Numbered from the stretch's first letter, positions 51,311-60,632 are shown. The stretch: DNA of 64,000 bases from Cupriavidus malaysiensis (GCF_001854325.1 NZ_CP017754.1:2108001-2172000), one strand, 5' to 3'. Notes: generated from the sequence alone by a model not told the origin. Program-made: numbers and translations.

Positions 51311-52174
51311 TCACTGGCACTGCGGCCGTTCGCCGCGTGCCAGGCGCGCATTGATATCGGCCACCACGGCGGGCAGGTCGGCGATGGTGTCGATCTCGTA
51401 GTGCGGGCGGCAGGCGGCGAAGCCGGCCGAGATGGCCACGCGGTGGCGGGCGCGCTCGGTCACGGGCAGCGCGGCGTACTGTTCGTAGGTCAGCCCCAGC
51501 GCATTGCCCGACATCAGCAGCGCCACCGTCCACATGCCGGCACGGCGGCCTTCTTCGATGCCCGGCACGGTGTCGTCGACCTTGACGCAGGCGGCGACGT
51601 CGCCGATGCCGAGCTCGACCACGTTGCGCAAGGCCTGCGCGGGCCAGGGACGGCCGCGCGGCACCTCGTCGGAGGCGACCACGCAGTCGGGGCGGTAGCC
51701 GGCCTCGGCGGCATACTCGACGACGCGCGCCATCACGGCGGCGGGGTAGCCGGAGCAGGTGCCGATCTTCAGGCCCTGCGCGCGCAGCGCGGCGATGGTT
51801 TCCTGCGCGCCGGGAATCAGTGCCGAATGCGCGCCGACCTTCTCGATCTGCAGCGGCATGAAGCGTTCGTAGATGGCGGTGACGTCGTCATTGGTCGGGG
51901 CATGCCCCTGTGCCAGGGCGAAGCGCGCGGCGATGGCGGCATCGTTGCACAGGGCGCGGATGTGGTCCCACTTGCCCATGCCCATCGGGCCGCGTGCCTC
52001 TTCGAGAGTGATGGCCACGCCGAACTCGGCAAAGGCTTCGACGAAGATCTGCGTCGGCGCGAAGGAGCCGAAATCGATCACGGTGCCGGCCCAGTCGAGG
52101 ATGGCGGCTTCCAGGCGCAGGGCCGTGGCGGGTGCGGCTTCGCGGCGCGCGATCGGGGTGCTTGCTTGTTCCAT
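51311..52174 (-). CDS. phnX: Phosphonoacetaldehyde hydrolase
   Basis: This enzyme cleaves the C-P bond of phosphonoacetaldehyde to acetaldehyde and phosphate. The 287-residue HAD-superfamily protein has the nucleophile Asp27 in [12 protein letters not shown] and the Schiff-base Lys68 in [13 protein letters not shown], both diagnostic of PhnX. Later motifs are [11 protein letters not shown] and [12 protein letters not shown]. In most bacteria phosphonoacetaldehyde comes from PhnW; that gene is missing from this operon, and an FAD oxidoreductase is present instead. The gap to the permease gene upstream is 161 bases and holds no gene. Confidence 0.96.
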   Translation of the reverse strand: MEQASTPIARREAAPATALRLEAAILDWAGTVIDFGSFAPTQIFVEAFAEFGVAITLEEARGPMGMGKWDHIRALCNDAAIAARFALAQGHAPTNDDVTAIYERFMPLQIEKVGAHSALIPGAQETIAALRAQGLKIGTCSGYPAAVMARVVEYAAEAGYRPDCVVASDEVPRGRPWPAQALRNVVELGIGDVAACVKVDDTVPGIEEGRRAGMWTVALLMSGNALGLTYEQYAALPVTERARHRVAISAGFAACRPHYEIDTIADLPAVVADINARLARGERPQCQ

Positions 52175-52335
52175 GGTCGGTGCGTTGTCTCAGGCAGTGT
52201 CCTGGCGGACGGTCAGTCGTGGTGGTGTGGCTATCGTCTTGTGGCGGAGGCCGGGTTGCGGCGCGCTCCTGTCTTGCCCGGCGGCCGCCGCACGGGCATG
52301 GAGGTGCCCCGGCAGCCCGCGGTGGGTTCACTGCC

Positions 52336-54087
52336 TCAGTCGCGCGGCGCGCTGCGCCAGGCCTGCGTGCGCCGCACCAGGCGGTGCGTCAGCAGCGACA
52401 GCAGCAGCGTGGCGGCGATCGAGGTCAGCAGGATCAGCGTGGACATGGCGGCGGCCGGGCCGATATCGCCGGCGTCGTCCATATTGAGCACGGCCACCGA
52501 GGCCAGCACGGTGTCCGGGCTGTACAGGAAGATCACCGCCGACACCGTCGTCATGGCCGAGACGAACAGGTAGCGGGCGTTGGCCAGCACCGTCGGCAGG
52601 CAGATCGGCAGGGTGACGCGCCAGAAAGTGCGCAGCGCGCCGACCTTGAGCGAGGCCGATACGGCTTCGAAGACCGGGTCGAGCTGGCCCAGCGCCGAGA
52701 CCGAGGTCAGGTGCGCGGTGGTGGCGCAGTGCATGATGGTGCAGAGCACCAGCAGCGCCATGCCACCGTACAGACCATGCAGCGGGTTGGCCGGGTGGTT
52801 GAAGAAGAACACGTAGCCGAGGCCGAGCACCAGCCCGGGCACCGCCATCGGCAGCAGGATGCACAGGCGGATCAAGGGGTGCGTCCAGGCCGCCAGGCGG
52901 CCGGCGCGGGTCTTTTCCAGCAGCCAGGCGCCGGTGAAGATCAGCGCGGTGCCGAACACAGCGGTCAGCGTGGCCAGCTTCAGGCTGTTGCGGTAGGCCA
53001 GCCAGCCGCCTCCGTCCATATTGTCGAAATCATAGTTGCGCAGCGTCAGCTCCAGGTTGTAGGGCCACAGCTTGACCAGCGAGGCGCCCACGGCGGTGGC
53101 CAGGATCAGCAGGATCCAGCCGGCCACCAGCAGCGCCAGCAGCAGGAAGGCGGCGTCGCGCAGGCGGTTGGCGCGTGGCGCATAGGGCTGGGCGCGGCTG
53201 GCCATCTGCGCATGCTGGCGCCGCTGTACCAGCCGCTCCAGTCCGAAGGCGAGCACGGCGGGCAGCAGCAGCAGCAGGCCGATCACCGCGCCGCGCGCGA
53301 ACTGCTGCTGGCCGACCACGGCCTTGTAGGCTTCCACCGCCAGCACCTGGTAGCTGCCGCCCACCACGGTGGGCACGCCGAAGTCGGTGGCGACCAGCGT
53401 GAAGACCAGGGCGAAGGCGCCGAACAGGCCATAGCGTGCGCCGGGCAGCGTGACCGTGCGGAAAGTGCGCCACGGCCCGGCGCCCATGGCGCGGGCGGCG
53501 TCGTAGAGACGGCCGTCGGCCAGCGCCAGGGTGGCCAGCAACGGCATCAGGGCATAGGGGAAGGTGTAGAACGCCTCGCCGGCGACGATGCCCCAGAAGC
53601 CGTAGATGCTGCCGCCCACCCAGTCCTTGAACAGGCCCTGGTTGCCGAACAGGTAGACCAGCGCGATGCCCGGCAGCAGCGAGGGTGCGAACAGCGGCAG
53701 CATGGCCAGCGCGCGCAGCACGCCGCGCAGCGGCAGGCGCGTGCGCTGCATCGCATAGGCGAAGGCGAAGGCCAGCGGTACCACGATGGCCGCCACGGTG
53801 GCGGCCACGGCCAGGCTGCGCCCCACCATCGGCAGGAAATTGGCGTCGCCGAGCACGTGCGCCACCAGCGCCAGCCCGTGTTCGCCGCCACGCGCGGTGG
53901 TCACCAGGCCGGTGGCCTGCAGCAGCATCGCGGCCAGCGGCAGCAGCAGGCCGAGCAGCAGCAGCGCCAGCCAGGCCAGCTTCATGCTGCCCAGCACGGC
54001 GCCTTCGCCGGGCGCGCGGCCGCGGCGGGTGGCGGGAGCGGCGGCAGCCGGCGTGGCGGCCCTCAGTTCACGCGGGATCGTCGACAT
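52336..54087 (-). CDS. phnU: 2-aminoethylphosphonate ABC transporter, fused permease
   Basis: A 583-residue inner-membrane protein containing two permease halves in one chain, about 12 helices. Each half has an EAA-type cytoplasmic loop, at DAARAMGAGPWRTFRTVTLP (first half) and EAVSASLKVGALRTFWRVTL (second half), which dock on the ATPase. In other bacteria these halves can be separate genes (phnU and phnV). The ATG at 54087 lies seven bases after the ATPase gene, so the two are translationally close. An earlier in-frame ATG within the ATPase gene is a shadow. Substrate assignment rests on the operon. Confidence 0.92.
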   Translation of the reverse strand: MSTIPRELRAATPAAAAPATRRGRAPGEGAVLGSMKLAWLALLLLGLLLPLAAMLLQATGLVTTARGGEHGLALVAHVLGDANFLPMVGRSLAVAATVAAIVVPLAFAFAYAMQRTRLPLRGVLRALAMLPLFAPSLLPGIALVYLFGNQGLFKDWVGGSIYGFWGIVAGEAFYTFPYALMPLLATLALADGRLYDAARAMGAGPWRTFRTVTLPGARYGLFGAFALVFTLVATDFGVPTVVGGSYQVLAVEAYKAVVGQQQFARGAVIGLLLLLPAVLAFGLERLVQRRQHAQMASRAQPYAPRANRLRDAAFLLLALLVAGWILLILATAVGASLVKLWPYNLELTLRNYDFDNMDGGGWLAYRNSLKLATLTAVFGTALIFTGAWLLEKTRAGRLAAWTHPLIRLCILLPMAVPGLVLGLGYVFFFNHPANPLHGLYGGMALLVLCTIMHCATTAHLTSVSALGQLDPVFEAVSASLKVGALRTFWRVTLPICLPTVLANARYLFVSAMTTVSAVIFLYSPDTVLASVAVLNMDDAGDIGPAAAMSTLILLTSIAATLLLSLLTHRLVRRTQAWRSAPRD

Positions 54088-54094
54088 GGCCGCC

Positions 54095-55183
54095 TCACGC
54101 ATAGACGCGCAGGCCGTCGCGCTGCAGCGCGATCCAGAGCTTGCCGCCGCCGGCCGGCAGCGCTGCCGAAGGGACTTCGGCAACCACCGGGGTGTCTTCG
54201 AGGCCATCCAGCGCCAGCGTGACGCGGCTGCGGCTGCCCAGGTAGAGCTGGTCGGTGATGCGCGCCAGGTGCCGGTTGGGCATGCCTTCGGGGGCATTCA
54301 GGGTGACGGCTTCGGGGCGGCAGAACAGGCGCGCGCGGCCGCGCGGCGCGGCCTGGGCGGGGCACAGTTGCAGCGGCTGGCCGGCCAGGCGCAGCGAACC
54401 GTCGCCGGCATGCTCCAGCGGCAGCCAGTTGGCCTGGCCGACGAAGCCCGCGACGAAGGCGGTGGCCGGGGCGGCGTAGATGTCCTGCGGCGCGCCGGTC
54501 TGCTCGATGCGGCCATTCGACATCACCGCGATGCGATCGGCCATGGCCATGGCCTCGTCCTGGTCATGCGTGACCATCACCGTGGTGACGTTCAGCTTGC
54601 GCTGCAGCCGCCGCAGTTCCACGCGCAGGTGCTCGCGTACCTGCGCGTCGAGCGCCGACATCGGCTCATCGAGCAGCAGCAGGGACGGCGCCGGGGCCAG
54701 CGCGCGGGCCAGCGCCACGCGCTGCTGCTGGCCGCCGGACAGTTGCGCGGGGTACTTCTCTTCGCTGCCCGCCAGGCCGACCAGGGCCAGCATCTCGGCG
54801 ACGCGCGCGCGCAGCCGGGCACGGTCGGTGTTGCGCGAATCCAGTCCATAGGCGACGTTCTGCGCCACCGTCAGGTTGGGAAAGAGGGCGTAGGACTGGA
54901 ACACGATGCCGTAGTCGCGCTCGCGCGGCGGCGCTTGCGTGATGTCGCGGCCGCCGGCCAGGATCTGCCCGCCGTCGCAGTCCTCCAGGCCGGCCACGAT
55001 GCGCAGCAGGGTCGTCTTGCCGCAGCCCGAAGGGCCGAGCAGGCAGACGAATTCACCTTGCGCCACGTCCAGCGAAACCCCGTCGAGCGCGGTGAAGGCG
55101 CCGAAGCGGCGCGAGATGCCGCGCACGGACAGGAAGGCGGGGCTGGCGGTGCCGGCTTGGGGGGCGTTGGGGGGCTGGGACAT
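54095..55183 (-). CDS. phnT: 2-aminoethylphosphonate ABC transporter, ATP-binding protein
   Basis: A 362-residue ATPase that powers the fused permease. Walker A GPSGCGKTT, Q-loop VFQSYALFPN, signature LSGGQQQRVALARAL, Walker B LLLLDEPMSALDAQ and the His-loop VTHDQDEAM are all intact. A C-terminal TOBE-like domain lies at about 285-360 (RLFCRPEAVTLN). It resembles spermidine/iron-type importers but the operon (phnX, phnS) assigns it to phosphonates. It is the first gene of the operon and lies 180 bases from the LysR gene that precedes it on the same strand. Confidence 0.92.
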   Translation of the reverse strand: MSQPPNAPQAGTASPAFLSVRGISRRFGAFTALDGVSLDVAQGEFVCLLGPSGCGKTTLLRIVAGLEDCDGGQILAGGRDITQAPPRERDYGIVFQSYALFPNLTVAQNVAYGLDSRNTDRARLRARVAEMLALVGLAGSEEKYPAQLSGGQQQRVALARALAPAPSLLLLDEPMSALDAQVREHLRVELRRLQRKLNVTTVMVTHDQDEAMAMADRIAVMSNGRIEQTGAPQDIYAAPATAFVAGFVGQANWLPLEHAGDGSLRLAGQPLQLCPAQAAPRGRARLFCRPEAVTLNAPEGMPNRHLARITDQLYLGSRSRVTLALDGLEDTPVVAEVPSAALPAGGGKLWIALQRDGLRVYA

Positions 55184-55248
55184 CGGCGCAAGCGTGGTGG
55201 TTGACGCCTTGCACTGTAGCCAGCCGACATGTAGGCACCGTGGCAGTT

Positions 55249-55288
55249 ATCGCAAAAACGCCGATGCGGTCATTGCTGGTTTTGCGAT
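55249..55288. promoter_or_regulatory. Interrupted palindrome upstream of phnT
   Basis: ATCGCAAAA (55249-55257) and TTTTGCGAT (55280-55288) are perfect 9-base complements separated by 22 bases, about three helical turns centre to centre. They lie 66-105 bases before the phnT start, in the gap after the LysR gene, and would suit two half-sites for a LysR tetramer. No gene lies in the gap. Confidence 0.5.
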
Positions 55289-55362
55289 GGGCCACCGCGG
55301 CGGGTGGCGGGCACGGGTGGCGCAAGCCCCGCCGGCGGGTGGCGGACGGCCGAGCCGATGGT

Positions 55363-56229
55363 CTATCGGGCGAACGTCCGCACCAGGGCCAGGAAGGCGG
55401 CGATCAGGCGCGCCTCGCGCCGGTCCTGCAGGCAATAGAGGTATTCGCTGAGTTCGGGCGTGGCGCCGGCGAAGGGGATCACGCGCAGCTCGGGATGGTC
55501 CGGTACCTCGTGGCGGGCGATCACGCTGACGCCGAGGTCGCGCAGGATGGCTTCGCGGATGGCCTCGCGGCTGCCGATCTCGAGCGTGGCGCGGGCGCTG
55601 ACGCCGGCCTGCGCGAGCATGGTCTCGGTCATCGCGCGGGTGATCGAGCCCGCTTCGCGGACCAGCAGGCGGCAGTCCGCCAGCGCCTGCAGCGGCAGGC
55701 TGGCGCGGCCGGCCAGGGGGTGGCGGCGGTGTACCACCAGCACCAGCGGGTCGCGCGCCAGTTCGAGGCGCAGGAAGCGCGCGTCGTCGGCACGGTGCGA
55801 CGACAGGGCCACGTCGACGCGGTACTCCTGCAGCGCCTCGAGCATCTGCACCGAATTGCCGGTCTCGATGCTGACCTCGATGCCCGGGTGGCTGCGGCAG
55901 AAGCGGTCGACGATGTCGAGCACGTAGTAGGGCGCGGTGGCGCCGATGCGCAGGTGGCCCGAGCCGAGGTCGCCGGAATTGCGCAGCATGAAGTCGATCT
56001 CGGTCTCCTGGCGCACCAGTTCGTCGACCAGGGGCATCAGGCGCACGCCGGCATCCGACAGGGCCAGGCGGCGCCCGCCGCGATGGAACAGCTCGACGCC
56101 GTAGGCCTCTTCCAGCGCGCGGACCTGCGAGGTGACGGTCGGCTGGCTCAGGCCGAGCTGCTTGGCCGCCAGCGTGATGCTGCCGAGGCGGGCGACCATG
56201 AAGAACGATTTGAGTTGGGCGACGAGCAT
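55363..56229 (-). CDS. LysR-family regulator of the aminoethylphosphonate operon
   Basis: A 288-residue LysR regulator: winged helix at 1-60 (FFMVARLGSITLAAKQLGLS, then QPTVTSQVRALEEAYG) and effector domain at about 90-288. It lies upstream of phnT on the same strand, not divergent, with a 179-base gap containing an interrupted palindrome at 55249-55288. LysR regulators are the usual local controllers of aminoethylphosphonate genes, responding to the phosphonate rather than to phosphate starvation. The assignment is by context. Confidence 0.9.
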   Translation of the reverse strand: MLVAQLKSFFMVARLGSITLAAKQLGLSQPTVTSQVRALEEAYGVELFHRGGRRLALSDAGVRLMPLVDELVRQETEIDFMLRNSGDLGSGHLRIGATAPYYVLDIVDRFCRSHPGIEVSIETGNSVQMLEALQEYRVDVALSSHRADDARFLRLELARDPLVLVVHRRHPLAGRASLPLQALADCRLLVREAGSITRAMTETMLAQAGVSARATLEIGSREAIREAILRDLGVSVIARHEVPDHPELRVIPFAGATPELSEYLYCLQDRREARLIAAFLALVRTFAR

Positions 56230-56328
56230 CGGGGGTGGGCGGTGGGCGCGCCAGGCAGGGCCGGCGGTGCAGCGGCGCTCATTCTAGCCGAGCGGCCGAG
56301 CGCCGCGGCAACCGGCCGCCGGCCAGGC

Positions 56329-57063
56329 TCACAGCTGGGTGGTGTCGACGGCGATGCCCAGCTCGCCAGCCATGCGCTCGATCAGTGCCTGCAGGCGTTC
56401 CACCTTGTCGCTCAGCGCCTCGTGTTCGGCGCGCAGCGCGGCGAACTCGGCCATGGGGACGCCGCCGGCGGTGCCGGCGAGGGCATCGTCGTTCGCGCCG
56501 CGGCCGACGGCGTCCGCCGCCGCCATGGCGTCGATGGCGACCTCGCCGCACAGCAGGTGCGTCCAGCGGTGTTCGCGTTCCCCCGGCATGCGCGGCAGCT
56601 TGACCACGCGCGCCGGTTCGCCGTCGGCCAGTTCGTCGAGAAAGGCTTCGACCGAGGACGTGTCGGCGAAGCCATGCAGGCGGGCGGTATTCAAGCGCAG
56701 TTCGGCGGCCGTCTGCGGGCCGCGCAGCATCAGTACCGCGAGGATGGCGGCCGACTGGCTGGGAATACCGAGCACGCGGCCCATATTGTGTTCGAAGCGG
56801 GTCACGCGGCTGCTGCTGCCTTCCATGGCCAGGCTCAATTGCTTGAGGCCCTCGATGGCTTGCAGCACCTCGGTCTCGCTGACATTCATGACCGGCGCGC
56901 GCGCGGTCTTCTGGTTGCAGCCGGCGGTGAGCGCGTTCAGGGACAGCGGATAGGTGTCTGGCACGGTGTGCTGCTTCTCCAGCAGCACGGCCAGCACGCG
57001 TGCCTCCAGGGGCGTCAGCGGCCGCATGGCCGGGCGGGCGGTGGATGGGGCTTCGGTTTGCAT
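56329..57063 (-). CDS. YceH-family protein (DUF480)
   Basis: A 244-residue protein of the YceH/DUF480 family. The N-terminal part has two winged-helix-like segments: LTPLEARVLAVLLEKQHTVP with PLSLNALTAGCNQKTAR, then AAILAVLMLRGPQTAAELRL. A coiled-coil-like C-terminus follows (FAALRAEHEALSDKVERLQA). The role of the family is not settled; a DNA- or protein-binding function is likely. The ATG at 57063 fits the family start. It is a lone gene between the phosphonate LysR gene and an AraC regulator. Confidence 0.9.
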   Translation of the reverse strand: MQTEAPSTARPAMRPLTPLEARVLAVLLEKQHTVPDTYPLSLNALTAGCNQKTARAPVMNVSETEVLQAIEGLKQLSLAMEGSSSRVTRFEHNMGRVLGIPSQSAAILAVLMLRGPQTAAELRLNTARLHGFADTSSVEAFLDELADGEPARVVKLPRMPGEREHRWTHLLCGEVAIDAMAAADAVGRGANDDALAGTAGGVPMAEFAALRAEHEALSDKVERLQALIERMAGELGIAVDTTQL

Positions 57064-57214
57064 GGTCGGTTCCGCGGGTTGCTCGCCTCGCCCGCAGCGC
57101 GCGCATGCCGCGCCGCGCTCCGGGAGAGGCATGTTGGAGCCGGCGGGCGCAGCGCCACGACTGCGCGGGGCCGGCCGGCGAGCGACATGATAGCCGCGAT
57201 TGCCGGGCGCGGGC

Positions 57215-58189
57215 CTAAAGCGGCTCCCGGCGGCGCGAGAAGTAGCGCGCGGGAGAGTCGCCGAAGGCCTTGCGGAACATGGCGATGAAGTTGCTCGGAG
57301 TGGCGTAGCCGAGCGCTTCGGCCACGTCGTTGACGGCATCGCCGCCCGCCAGGCGTTCGAGCGCCAAGGTCAGGCGTGCCTGCTGGCGCCATTGCTGCAG
57401 GCTCATGCCGGTCTCGGCCAGGAACAGGCGCCGCAGCGTGCGCTCGGACAGCCCCGCCTCGCCGGCCAGCGACGCCAGCGTGCGCGCGTCGGCCGGCTGC
57501 GCCAGCAGCGCCGTGGCAACGCGCAGCAGCCTGCGGTCGGACGGCATCGGCAGGTGCAGCGGTTCGTGCGGCGCCAGGCGCATCTCGTCGAGCAGCACCG
57601 CCACCACCCGCTCCTGTTCCGGCAGCAGGTGCTCCGCCTGCGACCACGAGGTGGCCCGGCGCACCAGCGCGCGCAACAGCTCGCTGACGCCGAGCACGCG
57701 GGGCTCCGGCGGCAGTCCGCCGCTGGCGGCCGGCGTCAGCATCACGCCCCAGCCGCTCAGCGCGCCGCTGATGCTGACCTTGTGCTCGATGCCGGGCGGC
57801 AGCCAGCCGGCACGGTGCGGCGGCAGGATCCAGGAGCCGTGCCGGGTGCGCACGTGCACCAGCCCGTTCTCGATGCAGAAGAACTGGCCGCGCAGGTGCC
57901 GGTGCCAGCCGTATTCGCGCGTGCCGAGGCGGAACTCGCTCTGCGCGGCTTCCGAGCCCCAGAAGGCGACCAGCGCGGGGCCGTCGGCGCGGTCGCTCAG
58001 GTCGCGCAGGGCGAGGACGGTCTCGCTCTCCGCCGGCGTGGCCAGGAGCGTGGCCCGGAGCGGCTGGCGAGGCTTCCCGTGGTCACCGCCGCGCCGCTTG
58101 TCCGGAGCGCCGTGCGCCTTGGCATTGGTGTCGTCGGATGCCTGGACGGATGCCTGGTCCTGTCCTTTGCGGCCTGTCGTGCGTGGCAT
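57215..58189 (-). CDS. AraC-family transcription regulator
   Basis: A 324-residue regulator with a cupin sensing domain at about residues 60-170 (REYGWHRHLRGQFFCIENGL and GSWILPPHRAGWLPPGIEHK). The AraC DNA-binding domain occupies the last 100 residues (LASLAGEAGLSERTLRRLFL and VNDVAEALGYATPSNFIAMF). The start is uncertain: ATGs at 58189, 58201 and 58261 all fit, and the first 45 residues are low-complexity in any case. It is divergent from an FAD monooxygenase, whose expression it most likely controls. The gap holds TTATCG repeated at 58265 and 58282, possible half-sites. Confidence 0.88.
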   Translation of the reverse strand: MPRTTGRKGQDQASVQASDDTNAKAHGAPDKRRGGDHGKPRQPLRATLLATPAESETVLALRDLSDRADGPALVAFWGSEAAQSEFRLGTREYGWHRHLRGQFFCIENGLVHVRTRHGSWILPPHRAGWLPPGIEHKVSISGALSGWGVMLTPAASGGLPPEPRVLGVSELLRALVRRATSWSQAEHLLPEQERVVAVLLDEMRLAPHEPLHLPMPSDRRLLRVATALLAQPADARTLASLAGEAGLSERTLRRLFLAETGMSLQQWRQQARLTLALERLAGGDAVNDVAEALGYATPSNFIAMFRKAFGDSPARYFSRRREPL

Positions 58190-58365
58190 TTCCCGTGGCA
58201 TCTCCTGCAGGGTGGGGATAGGCCGCCGCGCGAGGCTTTCCCCGGGTTGGCCGAATTGCATTAATTATCGTCCGAATATCGTTATCGCGGAAAGGCGCGG
58301 CCGGGCTACCTTTGTCGGCACGGCGCTGCGGCATGGGCCGCCGCCGGTCACAGGAAGAATCCACG

Positions 58366-59592
58366 ATGAAGGGTCTACACGTTTCCATCATCGGCGCGGG
58401 CCTCGGCGGCCTGTGCCTGGCCCAGGGCCTGCAGCGCGCGGGCATCGCCTTCGACGTCTTCGAGCGCGATGCGCGGCCGGACAGCCGCGCCCAGGGCTAC
58501 CGTATCCGCATCGATGCCGACGGGCAGCGCGCGCTGTCGGCGTGCCTGCCGCCCGGCCTGGACGTGCTGTTCCGGCACAGCTGTGCCGTCGCCGCCAGCG
58601 CGGGGAGTTTCTTCGACACCGGCTTGAGGCCGACGCGTGGCAGGCCGGCGCCCGGCTGGCGGCGCACGGTGGACGAGGCCGGCGCGCCTGCCGGTGGCGA
58701 CCTCAGCGCGCACCGGCAGACGCTGCGCGAGATCCTGCTGTGCGGCATCGAGAGCCGGGTGCATTTCGGCAAGTCCTACCTGCGCCACGCGCCGATGGGG
58801 CAAGGCGGCCTGCGGGTGGCGTTCGACGATGGCACGGCGCTGGCCACCAGCGTGCTGGTCGGCGCGGATGGCGTGCATTCCCCGGTCCGCGCGCAACTGG
58901 CGCCGGCGGCCGCGCCGGAGGACACCGGCGCCGTCTGCTTCTACGGCCGCAGTGCCGCCATGCCAGCGCTGCGGCGCGATGCCGGCGCGGCCGGCGAGGC
59001 GTTGTGCCAGGGCACCTCGGTGATTTTCGCCGATGGCTTTGCCGCCATCCTCGACCCCATGCGTTTCCGCGAGCCGCTGCCGCAACTGGCCGCGCGCCTG
59101 GCACCGGGTTGCCGGCTCGGCGCGGTCGAGGACTACTTCTATTGGGCCGTGATCGGCCCGCGGGCGCGCGTCGGACCGGCCGATGCCGAAGCGACGCCGG
59201 CACGGCGCTTCGCGCAGGTGGCCGGACTGGTCGCCGACTGGCATCCGGCGCTGCGGACGGTGTTCGATCAGACCGACCCGCGCAGTATCGCCATGCTGCC
59301 CGTGCGCAGCGCGCGCCAGCCCGCCCTCTGGCCGGCCGGGGAGGCAACCCTGCTCGGTGACGCGGCGCATGCGATGTCGCCGGCTGGCGGAGTCGGAGCC
59401 AATACGGCGCTGCAGGATGCCGCGGAGCTCGCCGCATGCCTGGCTGCGGTGGCAGGTGGCTATCAAGCCCTGCCGGCGGCGCTGGGGCGGTACGAGGCGG
59501 GCATGCGCGAGCGCGCGGCGGCTGCGCTGGAGGCCTCGGCCGCGGCGGCGGCACGCCTCGCCGCTGCCATGGATGCCGCGGACGCGGCTTGA
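58366..59592 (+). CDS. FAD-dependent monooxygenase
   Basis: A 408-residue flavoprotein of the aromatic hydroxylase-like group: dinucleotide site SIIGAGLGGLCLAQGLQRAG at the N-terminus, DG motif VLVGADGVHSPVRAQL and GD motif TLLGDAAHAMSPAGGVGANT. The family includes tetracycline-type and secondary-metabolite hydroxylases as well as catabolic ones, so the substrate is open. AGGAAG lies before the ATG at 58366. The gene is divergent from an AraC regulator and followed after 21 bases by a small gene of unknown function, with which it forms an operon. The Ala-rich C-terminus (ALEASAAAAARLAAAMDAAD) is unusual for the group. Confidence 0.88.
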   Translation: MKGLHVSIIGAGLGGLCLAQGLQRAGIAFDVFERDARPDSRAQGYRIRIDADGQRALSACLPPGLDVLFRHSCAVAASAGSFFDTGLRPTRGRPAPGWRRTVDEAGAPAGGDLSAHRQTLREILLCGIESRVHFGKSYLRHAPMGQGGLRVAFDDGTALATSVLVGADGVHSPVRAQLAPAAAPEDTGAVCFYGRSAAMPALRRDAGAAGEALCQGTSVIFADGFAAILDPMRFREPLPQLAARLAPGCRLGAVEDYFYWAVIGPRARVGPADAEATPARRFAQVAGLVADWHPALRTVFDQTDPRSIAMLPVRSARQPALWPAGEATLLGDAAHAMSPAGGVGANTALQDAAELAACLAAVAGGYQALPAALGRYEAGMRERAAAALEASAAAAARLAAAMDAADAA

Positions 59593-59613
59593 AGAAGCAG
59601 AAGGAGCAATGCC

Positions 59614-60021
59614 ATGACCCAGGTATTCGAGCACGCCACACCGTTTACCGTTCACGATATCGCCGCGTTCCCGCTGGTCTGGACCCGGCGCGAGGCCGTC
59701 CGCCCGGGCTACGCCGCGCAGTGGGAGCGGGAGATGGACGAGCTGCTGCGGCAGCAGTTTCCCTTCGTGATCCTGATGCCGGAGCGCCAGGCCGAAGAGG
59801 AGCATGCGGACCGCAAGGTACGTGCGCTCTGGCTCAAGCGCAACAAGGAGGCGCTTGCCCGCCTCTGCAAGGCGGTGATCGCCGTCGAGCCGGATGCGCT
59901 CAAGCGCGTGGCCCTGAATGCACAGGCAGCGCTGGCGGTGAAGGCCTTCGGCGTACCGATGGCGATCGCGCCGTCGGCGCAGGCAGCGCAGGAACTGGCC
60001 AGGGAGCGGCTGGCCGGCTAG
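59614..60021 (+). CDS. Hypothetical protein co-transcribed with the monooxygenase
   Basis: A 135-residue alpha/beta protein with no named domain that I recognise. Features are FPLVWTRREAVRPGYAAQWE, a central strand PFVILMPERQAEE and a helical C-terminus (LNAQAALAVKAFGVPMAIAP). AGGAGC lies before the ATG, and the gene starts 21 bases after the monooxygenase stop, so the two are probably made together. It might sense or bind the same substrate. No signal peptide or membrane segment. Confidence 0.75.
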   Translation: MTQVFEHATPFTVHDIAAFPLVWTRREAVRPGYAAQWEREMDELLRQQFPFVILMPERQAEEEHADRKVRALWLKRNKEALARLCKAVIAVEPDALKRVALNAQAALAVKAFGVPMAIAPSAQAAQELARERLAG

Positions 60022-60144
60022 CCGCTCCGCCTGGCCGGCACACCGGCGCGGCCGCGGTCTACGCGGATGGCGAAGCCTGGCACGCCGACTGCCGGCAGCA
60101 CCTATGCTGGTGGCAGTGGCTACGCCCACGTGAAGGAGAGACCG

Positions 60145-60576
60145 ATGACGACGATCTGGACAGTGGTTGCGGACGGCAGCCGGGCACGGGTGTTCCAGAG
60201 CAACGGCCGTTCCCGCGATTTCGAGGAGATCCAGGATCTGCTGAATCCGCTCGGCAGGGCCCGCGACAGCCAGTTGCGGACCGATGCGCAGGGGCGCTTC
60301 GCTGGCAAGGGGGAGCCCTCGCATTCGATGTCGCCGCGTACCGATCCGGCGGCCAAGGAACATGAACTGTTCGCGCGCTGGCTTGGGCGCTTCCTCGACG
60401 AGGCGCGCATGGCCCGCCGCTTCGACAAGCTGCGGCTGGCGGCCGCGCCGCGTTTCCTGGGGCGCCTGCGTGTGCACCTGGGCAAGCAGGTGCGCGGCAT
60501 GGTGATGGAGGAGATTCCCGGCGGACTGTGCAAGCTGGCCGCACCCGAGGTGCGCAGCCGCCTGGCCAGGCGCTGA
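60145..60576 (+). CDS. Host-attachment-family protein (PF10116-like)
   Basis: A 143-residue protein of the group named after a protein required for attachment to host cells. The opening TIWTVVADGSRARVFQSNGR is the family hallmark, and the rest of the fold (DEARMARRFDKLRLAAAPRF, HLGKQVRGMVMEEI) resembles archaeal release-factor-like or baeRF domains. The name comes from plant-associated bacteria; in free-living species the role is unknown and a ribosome- or stress-related function is possible. AAGGAGAG lies before the ATG at 60145. It is a single gene between the monooxygenase pair and a convergent hydrolase gene. Confidence 0.87.
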   Translation: MTTIWTVVADGSRARVFQSNGRSRDFEEIQDLLNPLGRARDSQLRTDAQGRFAGKGEPSHSMSPRTDPAAKEHELFARWLGRFLDEARMARRFDKLRLAAAPRFLGRLRVHLGKQVRGMVMEEIPGGLCKLAAPEVRSRLARR

Positions 60577-60632
60577 CCGGTGCCGCGCGCCCCGCCGGGG
60601 GCGCGTTCCGGTGGCCTGCCTGCACGCGCTGG

